NCBI GenBank assembly: GCA_016938155.1
Contig: JAFGVF010000204.1
Location: 1-10,350 of the forward strand
Direction: 5' to 3'
Origin: Candidatus Cloacimonadota bacterium
Lineage (GTDB): Bacteria; Cloacimonadota; Cloacimonadia; Cloacimonadales; JAFGVF01
Length of the DNA stretch: 10,350 nt
Shown here: in pieces, positions 1 to 5,585 of the stretch
Layout: the number at the start of each line of letters is the position of its first letter
How positions within the stretch are numbered: position 1 is the stretch's first letter
Position numbers and translations under genes: made by a program
Notes under the pieces: generated by a model
Databases searched by the model: none
What the model was told of the DNA's origin: nothing
What the model saw: the letters and a program-made list of their open reading frames with translations, nothing else

Positions 1-2022
1 AATCCCGATGTATATCCATCACAAACAGGTGACGGTTCCATTAAATTACAATACCAGACATTTAATAATGTTAACAGTCAGGCAGGAACTTCGCACGGGA
101 ACTACTGCTCAATAGGCATCATGGACCATACGGGTTTAGTCGGTTTGGAATATACTTTTAACAACTCATATCCGGAACAGGCTCTGCCTCTGACTAATCA
201 ATCATCATTGTTTATAACCACTCAAAATCCATTGTTGCAGGACCCTCCGATTGTGGGCGTGAGTGTAACAAACCTGTCCTACGAGACGAGTGTTGATCAA
301 ATAGTTACCGACCAATTTGATATAACTAATACCGGTGAGGCAGATTTACGCTACAGAATAAGTAGAACCTACTTAACGCGAAACCCTGAGGACTATTACA
401 GTTGGAGTAACAGTGAAGAACCGGGAGGTCCTAACTTCAATTGGGTAAACATCACAATGAATGGATTTGATATTGACTTTGTGGCTGATGACCAGATGTC
501 CGCCCCGATTTCACTCGGTTTTAATTTCCCCTTCTGGGATGAAACATACAGCTCTGTTACGGTATGCTCAAATGGTTTTCTTTCATTCACCGGAAACGAA
601 ACATCTTATCAAAACGGAGAAATACCGGACGATGCAGCTCCCAATAATATCATTGCACCTTTCTGGGATGACTTCAGTCCTCAGAATGGTGGTCATGTAA
701 GATTCTATCCCGATGGTTCTCATCACAGATTCATCATAACTTATTCCGATGTCCCTCACTACAACACTAATGACAGGGTGGAATTCCAGGTTATTTTATA
801 TGAGAATGGAAGAATAGATTTTCAATACAATGAACTGAACGGTAATTCTGAAAGTGCAACTGTCGGTATCGAAAACATCGATGGTTCTGAGGGAATTCAG
901 CTGGCTTATAATGAGACCTTTATTCAAGAGGGTTTAGCAGTCAGTTTTACACCAAATCTGAACTGGATATCCGTAAATCCTGTCAGCGGTACTGTTCCAC
1001 AAGGTCAGAGCGACCAGATACAATTGACGATTAATACTACCGGAATGGCTTTCGGTAATTTCGCTTGCAATCTTGAGGTTGGCAGTAATGACCCGACTCA
1101 ACCGTTGATAATAATCCCCGTCACTTTACATGTTGAATCAAATTTACCGCCTATGCCACCATCACTCCAGCTTCCTTTGGAAGATGTAACCATGGCAGAA
1201 GATACGATGTATGACGGAATCAATCTTAATCGAAATTTCATCGACCCGAACTTTGACCCGTTATTATTCACTGTTACAGGAAATGAACATATCAATGTCA
1301 TTATTGTAAATGGTGAAGTTGCCTTGATACCGGAGTCCAATTGGTCGGGAAGTGAGCAGTTAGTCTTTACTGCCGATGATATGGAGGGAAGAAAGAATTC
1401 CCGCACCACTGTTTCCGATACAATGCTTGTAACAGTAACTCCTGTTAATGATGCTCCTATAAATATTAACTATCAACCTGCAGCGATTGATGTTGTAGCC
1501 GGTCATTATTCAACGATTCACTTCGTCTATGATTGTTATGACCCTGATAGTGAATTGACCTATACCTGGAGAGTGAATGGTAACATTCAACCCGTTCCTG
1601 ATGACAGTTCAACCTTGGATTTTAATACAGGAAGCGGTGAGATTTTCCTTGTAGTTGTTCAGTGCAGTGATGAGTTAAACATGCTTACGAACACCTGGAG
1701 AGTTGATATTGACGAGACAGGAACGCACGAGATAGTAGAAGTTGCTAATAACGAGCTCTTCCAGAATACTCCGAATCCGTTTAACCCGACAACCAATATT
1801 AAATTTGCCTTAAGGGAGAACGGTTTTGTCAATGTGGCAATATATGATTCTCGCGGAAGAAGGGTAAAGACTATGTATTCCGGTAATCTTATGCACGGAA
1901 TCCATACTTACCTTTGGGATGGTAAAGACGATAGAGGTCAGAATCTGGCATCGGGTGTATATTTCTATAGAGTTGAATCCAAAGAATTCACTAAAACCAA
2001 AAAGGCGTTGATGCTTAAATAA
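1..2022 (+). CDS. Secreted modular protein, C-terminal part, with FlgD-like sorting domain (5' truncated by window edge)
   Basis: The reading frame is open from base 1, so the true start lies outside; the first visible Met is at 121 and is not a credible start. Counting from that Met, I see: the tail of a previous domain (to about 40); a short Ig/ASH-like segment with 'DITNTGEADLRY' (about 45-82); a nidogen-like or choice-of-anchor region (about 104-278, with 'CSNGFLSF' and 'APFWDDF'); a second BACON/ASH-like Ig segment (about 280-340, 'SVNPVSGTVPQGQ'); a cadherin-like domain ending 'VTPVNDAP' (about 343-446); a PKD/Ig-like domain (about 450-532); and a FlgD-like Ig sorting domain (about 545-633) with 'PNPFNPTT', 'DGKDDRGQNLASGVYFYRV' and a basic tail. 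No catalytic motif is visible, so any enzymatic domain (peptidases are common in such proteins) would be upstream. Surface attachment or export through a type-9-like route is inferred from family knowledge. Domain calls are by eye. Confidence 0.85.
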   Translation, partial: NPDVYPSQTGDGSIKLQYQTFNNVNSQAGTSHGNYCSIGIMDHTGLVGLEYTFNNSYPEQALPLTNQSSLFITTQNPLLQDPPIVGVSVTNLSYETSVDQIVTDQFDITNTGEADLRYRISRTYLTRNPEDYYSWSNSEEPGGPNFNWVNITMNGFDIDFVADDQMSAPISLGFNFPFWDETYSSVTVCSNGFLSFTGNETSYQNGEIPDDAAPNNIIAPFWDDFSPQNGGHVRFYPDGSHHRFIITYSDVPHYNTNDRVEFQVILYENGRIDFQYNELNGNSESATVGIENIDGSEGIQLAYNETFIQEGLAVSFTPNLNWISVNPVSGTVPQGQSDQIQLTINTTGMAFGNFACNLEVGSNDPTQPLIIIPVTLHVESNLPPMPPSLQLPLEDVTMAEDTMYDGINLNRNFIDPNFDPLLFTVTGNEHINVIIVNGEVALIPESNWSGSEQLVFTADDMEGRKNSRTTVSDTMLVTVTPVNDAPININYQPAAIDVVAGHYSTIHFVYDCYDPDSELTYTWRVNGNIQPVPDDSSTLDFNTGSGEIFLVVVQCSDELNMLTNTWRVDIDETGTHEIVEVANNELFQNTPNPFNPTTNIKFALRENGFVNVAIYDSRGRRVKTMYSGNLMHGIHTYLWDGKDDRGQNLASGVYFYRVESKEFTKTKKALMLK

Positions 2023-2038
2023 GCATCCCTAAAGATAG

Positions 2039-2066
2039 AAAAGGGGTTCGCATGCGAACCCCTTTT
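2039..2066. terminator. Bidirectional intrinsic terminator hairpin
   Basis: A perfect 12-bp stem (2039-2050 AAAAGGGGTTCG with 2055-2066 CGAACCCCTTTT) closes a CATG tetraloop. It lies 17 bp after the stop of the secreted-protein gene, and the T run continues to 2067. On the other strand the same hairpin ends in a T tract about 55 bp beyond the stop of the convergent EndoQ-family gene, so it can serve both. Confidence 0.85.
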
Positions 2067-2121
2067 TATATGTACAATTTTAGCTGTTAGATGTCTTTAT
2101 CAATCCTACTGGCTAAAAGGG

Positions 2122-3342
2122 TTAAATCAATTTCAAGACTCCATATTCTCCATCAAAACCAGCAGGGCCAAAGGTAAAGCTTCCTCTATGGATTTTAACC
2201 AATGCTTCGATGATATTATCATCAAGTATATTTCCTAACTTCTGTTCAATTTCCCCGATGGGGGAGAGCCAGAAATTAATCTCAGTACCCCAGATACTAA
2301 GGATTATATTCATTATCTTTGCCACTTTAGCTGTTGTTATGCTTTTAACACCAAGTGTAAGAGCTACAGCTTCTACAAGTGGTAGCAAGTGATGAAATTT
2401 ACGCGTATGTTTAGCTTTGTAGTCTCCCGCAAGCTGTTTTATTCTTCTCTCGACACCCGGAAGGAAGGGCTTGTTACACACTGGGCAGATAGTCTCATCT
2501 TGTTTTGATGAGATATAAGCCTCTGAATGACCGGGGCGATCAGCCCTATGTCCTGTACTATAGTATCTTCCTTCACCCGGGTTGAACTCTGCGGTGAAGG
2601 CTACATTATTTCGTCTCAGTGCATAAATAATCTCTCGATAACTTATTTCTTCCACATTCAGCATAGTAAATTCTCTTCCTATCCTGTTTAACGCAGCACT
2701 GTGACAGTCACTATTGGAAATCATAGTTTTGTTTGCTAATTCAGGAACTTGCTCCAGCATAAACGGGTCTGCACTTAGTCCTGTTTCAATTACATCGATT
2801 TCAGAAATGAACTCTCCGTAAAATTCGCTTATGGATGAAAGATTATTCTTACTCCCAAGAATACCGTCAGGGGTCATCACATGTGCAGGTATGATCTCCA
2901 CCAATGGATGGATTGCCTTTATACCGAAAAGCCTGTCCGATTGCTCCTGCATGTCCTCACTAACGATAAACGGTCTGCCGATAGTGTTTTTCTGTCCCCA
3001 TTTGTGCATAAGGCATTGCATCCGTTCCACAGACATGAAATTAGGAAAGAGTACAACATGATGTGCCATTATTTTCTGCTTGTATCCTTTCAGTTTCACG
3101 GATAGAATAATCTCAGTTTGGAGGGCAAAAAGGCTGTCATCGTTGGGTAAAGAGAACAGACCTTCCTTCATCTCCTGAAGCTGTCCCCAAAGCTCTTTGG
3201 TGCGAGTCGGGAAGATAACATCTCCGGTACCGAAGACTTGGATTCCTTTTGTTTTCATGGTTTGGCTGACGGATTTTAAAGGGATGTCACCAACTCCTCC
3301 GGCGTGACCTGAATGGGAATGTAAATCAACTGCTAAATTCAT
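2122..3342 (-). CDS. Endonuclease Q family protein (PHP domain plus C-terminal zinc-finger-like region)
   Basis: 406 residues, close to the usual size of the EndoQ / TIGR00375 family. Characterised members nick DNA 5' of deaminated bases (uracil, hypoxanthine, xanthine) or abasic sites. An N-terminal PHP metal site is visible: D6-L-H8-S-H10, G38-T-G-D41, E77, H94/H95, 'IPAHV' with H154, 'ETGLSADP' at 186-193, and 'SNSDCHS' with D212 and H214. Family landmarks follow: 'GREFTM', 'EFNPGEGRYYSTGHR' at 252-266, 'CPVC' at 286-289 followed by GVERRIKQLA, and a C-terminal 'GFDGEYGVLKL'. Many relatives carry a Cys just after the Gly-His-Arg, pairing with CPxC in a zinc finger; here that position is D268, with H272 nearby, so the finger may be altered (from memory of the family signature). 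The start ATG overlaps the stop of the upstream PHP gene (ATGA, 3339-3342), implying translational coupling. A repair role is inferred from family. Confidence 0.8.
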   Translation of the reverse strand: MNLAVDLHSHSGHAGGVGDIPLKSVSQTMKTKGIQVFGTGDVIFPTRTKELWGQLQEMKEGLFSLPNDDSLFALQTEIILSVKLKGYKQKIMAHHVVLFPNFMSVERMQCLMHKWGQKNTIGRPFIVSEDMQEQSDRLFGIKAIHPLVEIIPAHVMTPDGILGSKNNLSSISEFYGEFISEIDVIETGLSADPFMLEQVPELANKTMISNSDCHSAALNRIGREFTMLNVEEISYREIIYALRRNNVAFTAEFNPGEGRYYSTGHRADRPGHSEAYISSKQDETICPVCNKPFLPGVERRIKQLAGDYKAKHTRKFHHLLPLVEAVALTLGVKSITTAKVAKIMNIILSIWGTEINFWLSPIGEIEQKLGNILDDNIIEALVKIHRGSFTFGPAGFDGEYGVLKLI

Positions 3343-4103
3343 CTTGTTTCCTTAGGTAGAAAGATTTTGTAATCAGGGATTAAGTTCTCAATTTCCTGCA
3401 AAGCCCGTTTGTGCTGGGAGTCAAAGTGCACCAATTGATGTGAATCTGAACCTATACTTATCAATTTACCTCCCATCTCAGCATAAAGGGCAATTTCTTC
3501 GGGATAGGGGATAAGTCGATTCACAGGTTTGTTGTAACCTGAATAGTTTATTTCAAGGGCTATCCCTTTCGCTATAATTGTCCTGAAAATATCCTTCATC
3601 AAATCAACGCAACATGAGCTGTCATGCACAGTGTAGCGCTTGAAAATCCCCAGATGTCCCAAAACATCAAATTCAGCCTCTTCTACCATATCAAGGTTCA
3701 GTTTGTAATAATCCCGCTGCTGTTCATCGGTTAGCATTGGCTCGAATTGCACGGAGATATTGAATCTATCCGATAGAAAGTGAATGGAGGCAATTATAAA
3801 TTCAGGAACACGGAAACTGAATATCTTGTCCATTTCAGCTTTGAACCAGTGATATTCTCCAACTTCTGCCCCCTGTATCAGTCTGATTTGGGGGTACTTA
3901 GCCTTCAACTTATCCATGATGTTACAGTAGTTTTCAAAAGTTATCACATTATGTGTACTTAATTCCGAAGCAATGATGTCGAAATGGTCTGTTATCCCAA
4001 TGGCATCATAGTTGCCCTTAATCGCTTTCTCTATCAACTCATCCGGATTAATTTTACTGTCTGTACTATAGAAGGAATGTATATGTAAATCAGTTTTGAG
4101 CAT
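3339..4103 (-). CDS. PHP-fold phosphoesterase, histidinol-phosphatase (HisK/HisJ)-like
   Basis: 254 residues, slightly short for the HisK/HisJ-type histidinol phosphatases (about 260-280). The PHP metal-binding set is complete: D5-L-H7-I-H9-S, 'GITDH' (D39, H40), E80 in 'GAEVGEY', H108 in 'IASIHFL', H150 in 'LGHLG', E184/N186 in 'LEINYSG', and D220/H222 in 'GSDSH'. The start has a strong Shine-Dalgarno, GGAGGAG, a few bases upstream (reverse complement of about 4105-4111). Its stop overlaps the start of the EndoQ-family gene by four bases, so the two form one operon. No other histidine-biosynthesis gene is visible. The substrate could therefore be histidinol phosphate or another phosphoester, and a link to nucleic-acid metabolism through the neighbour is only an inference. 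Confidence 0.8.
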   Translation of the reverse strand: MLKTDLHIHSFYSTDSKINPDELIEKAIKGNYDAIGITDHFDIIASELSTHNVITFENYCNIMDKLKAKYPQIRLIQGAEVGEYHWFKAEMDKIFSFRVPEFIIASIHFLSDRFNISVQFEPMLTDEQQRDYYKLNLDMVEEAEFDVLGHLGIFKRYTVHDSSCCVDLMKDIFRTIIAKGIALEINYSGYNKPVNRLIPYPEEIALYAEMGGKLISIGSDSHQLVHFDSQHKRALQEIENLIPDYKIFLPKETR

Positions 4104-4447
4104 ATCTCCTCCATGGTTTTTTTCAAGGCAAACAGCTTGAAGAGTGGAGTCAATTTAATTCTAATAAATAATGGAGCGATGGATAATCAAACATTAACTC
4201 GTCATGGTCAGGAAGGCATTAGAATCACTCTTCCAAATCAATGTGTTACTTGGTTCTCAATTCATTTTAACTTATTGATTTTGTCGAATTGAGAGAGTAA
4301 GAAAAGTCAGGAAACAAATACTGAAACATTGAGAAATGGTAAGGAAAACGACTTTTAGATACAAATAGCGATCTACAGTGGAAATAATGCGGAGTTTCAC
4401 CATTTTACTGCACCTTTCAAGCTCCTAAATCCCGGTATCCATCTCCT
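4104..4447. other. Intergenic stretch upstream of the PHP operon, no gene seen
   Basis: AT-rich DNA between the divergent PHP operon and tag. I find no open frame with recognisable protein similarity and no tRNA-like fold. It must contain the promoter of the PHP operon on the minus strand, but no convincing -35/-10 pair stands out. It holds one 9-bp inverted repeat, listed separately. The phased repeat array begins at its right end. A lone CAGTGGAAA at 4376-4384 resembles the array's right-hand units but is out of phase with them. Confidence 0.5.
4255..4294. repeat. 9-bp inverted repeat with 22-nt loop
   Basis: TCTCAATTC at 4255-4263 is the exact reverse complement of GAATTGAGA at 4286-4294. 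It lies about 150 bp upstream of the PHP operon start and could be an operator or a weak hairpin. No T tract follows, so a terminator is unlikely. In AT-rich DNA a repeat of this size can arise by chance. Confidence 0.35.
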
Positions 4448-4543
4448 CACTGTTTTGTCACTGCTCAGTCACTGCTTCTCCACTTTCAACCCACTGAAAC
4501 AGTGGGTGGGCAGTGAGTGCACAGTGGGAAAGCAGTGGGAAAA
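4448..4543. repeat. 11-bp-phased CACTG / CAGTG inverted array
   Basis: CACTG begins at 4448, 4459, 4470 and 4492, with a near match CACTT at 4481, so five units stand exactly 11 nt apart. The array then inverts: CAGTG begins at 4500, 4511, 4522 and 4533, again exactly 11 nt apart. The mirror point is the AAA at 4497-4499, and ACCCACTG/CAGTGGGT around it forms an 8-bp stem. About this centre, the units at 4492, 4470 and 4459 pair perfectly with those at 4500, 4522 and 4533, and the 4481 unit pairs at four of five positions. The 6-nt spacers between cores are less conserved; the last two right-hand units share CAGTGGGAAA. The 11-nt step is close to one DNA helical turn. This could be a phased protein-binding array, a long bulged RNA hairpin, or a dispersed repeat. 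I do not recognise it as a named element. Confidence 0.85.
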
Positions 4544-4614
4544 ATGCCCTTTGATGAATAGAGCATACTGCTTGCGTTGAGACAGAACAAAAAATGCAGT
4601 TTTTGGGGATTAAG

Positions 4615-4643
4615 TTGACAAGTTAGATAATTGTTTGTATAGG
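4615..4643 (+). promoter_or_regulatory. Candidate sigma70-like promoter for tag
   Basis: A perfect TTGACA at 4615-4620 is followed after 17 nt by TATAGG at 4638-4643, which matches TATAAT at four positions. It lies 85 bp upstream of the tag start and about 70 bp downstream of the phased array, so the array could act as an upstream regulatory site. The promoter rules of this lineage are unknown to me, so this is only a consensus match. Confidence 0.4.
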
Positions 4644-4728
4644 TACTAAAGTCATTAGTTGTGGGATTTTTGTGATTGATGGAGTAAGCTATTCTAAAGG
4701 ATAGTGTTAAGTTTTATATGGAGCCAAA

Positions 4729-5304
4729 ATGAAAATTCGTTGCGGATGGTGCGGGACAGACCCGTTATATGTTGCATATCATGATGAAGAATGGGGATTA
4801 CCTGTTCATGATGACAGAACATTGTTCGAGTTCCTGATTCTGGAAGGGGCACAGGCAGGATTGAGTTGGTCAACGATTCTTAAGAAACGGGAAAACTATA
4901 GAAAAGCCTTTCATGACTTTGATTTTAAGATAATAGCTGAGTACACTCAAAAGGATATCGATCGCCTGATGGCAGATGCCGGGATAGTTCGCAATGCTCT
5001 TAAGATTAACTCGGTTGTCCGTAATGCTAAGGCTACTCTTCAGATTATAGAGGAGTTTGGTTCTCTTGATGCTTATTTCTGGCGATATGTGAAAGGTGTC
5101 CCGATTGATAATAAAATCAAATCCATGTCTGAAATACCGGCAAATACAGAGTTAGCTGAAAAGATGAGTAAAGATTTAAAGAAACGGGGTATGAACTTTG
5201 TCGGTCCAACAATCTGCTATGCCTTTATGCAAGCTGTTGGAATGGTGAATGACCATACAATGGATTGCTTCAGGTATGAGGAAGTGAAACAGTATATCCG
5301 GTAA
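4729..5304 (+). CDS. tag: DNA-3-methyladenine glycosylase I
   Basis: 191 residues, nearly the same length as E. coli Tag (187). The enzyme excises 3-methyladenine from alkylated DNA to start base-excision repair. The four zinc ligands of the family are present at the expected spacing: C5 in 'RCGWC', H18 in 'AYHDEEWG', and H176 and C180 in 'NDHTMDCF'. Base-recognition positions are kept: Y17, E39 in 'LILEGAQAGLSW' and W47. The helix-hairpin-helix-like stretch 'KRGMNFVGPTICYAFMQAVGMVNDH' region is intact (about 152-176). The start follows a GGAG at 4720-4723. It is transcribed alone, divergently from the EndoQ/PHP operon, which also suggests a DNA-base-damage theme. The gene is complete with no odd residues. 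Confidence 0.96.
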   Translation: MKIRCGWCGTDPLYVAYHDEEWGLPVHDDRTLFEFLILEGAQAGLSWSTILKKRENYRKAFHDFDFKIIAEYTQKDIDRLMADAGIVRNALKINSVVRNAKATLQIIEEFGSLDAYFWRYVKGVPIDNKIKSMSEIPANTELAEKMSKDLKKRGMNFVGPTICYAFMQAVGMVNDHTMDCFRYEEVKQYIR

Positions 5305-5445
5305 TAAAGTCCAGCTACACTTCTCTTGTTAACTTCCATTAAGTCTGCAAACAGATTCATTAAAGATAAACGGATGTTGATGTAGAACGAAGATTCAACA
5401 TCAAGAACAAGTTATTTTTTATTGACAGAATAAAGCATGCTATGC

Positions 5446-5472
5446 TTGACTAAGTTCGTTACAAAGTATAAA
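5446..5472 (+). promoter_or_regulatory. Weak candidate promoter for the hybrid kinase
   Basis: TTGACT at 5446-5451 is followed by TATAAA at 5467-5472 with a short 15-nt spacer. A perfect TTGACA at 5422-5427 lies just upstream but has no good -10 at normal spacing. Either could contribute, and neither is convincing. The 281-bp gap between tag and the kinase shows no gene or clear terminator. Confidence 0.22.
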
Positions 5473-5585
5473 GCGAATAATAACCATCAGATTAATTAAA
5501 CAGCAATGTTAACTTCTTGCGATTTAACTGATTTTGGATAGCTACTATTCTGATATAGAAGCAGTAACAAAGGAAGAGAGGAATT

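Noticed and set aside
1098..1409. 103-codon open frame on the minus strand
   Set aside because: It lies wholly inside the well-supported cadherin-like part of the secreted protein, with no recognisable domain and no ribosome site; it is a shadow frame.
2039..2066. GGTTCG…CGAACC stem resembling a tRNA T-arm
   Set aside because: The stem is a perfect 12-bp hairpin with a CATG loop and flanking A/T tracts; no acceptor, D or anticodon arms surround it. It is a terminator.
4448..4543. Phased array as a CRISPR
   Set aside because: The repeat unit is 5 bp with 6-nt spacers and the array inverts half-way. CRISPR repeats are longer, direct and separated by about 30-nt spacers.
4448..4543. Phased array as a replication origin iteron or DnaA-box cluster
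   Set aside because: The core CACTG does not match the DnaA box TTATCCACA, and no dnaA, dnaN or rep gene is visible nearby.
5422..5427. Perfect TTGACA as the kinase promoter -35
   Set aside because: No acceptable -10 lies 16-18 nt downstream; TATGCT at 5441 is only 13 nt away.
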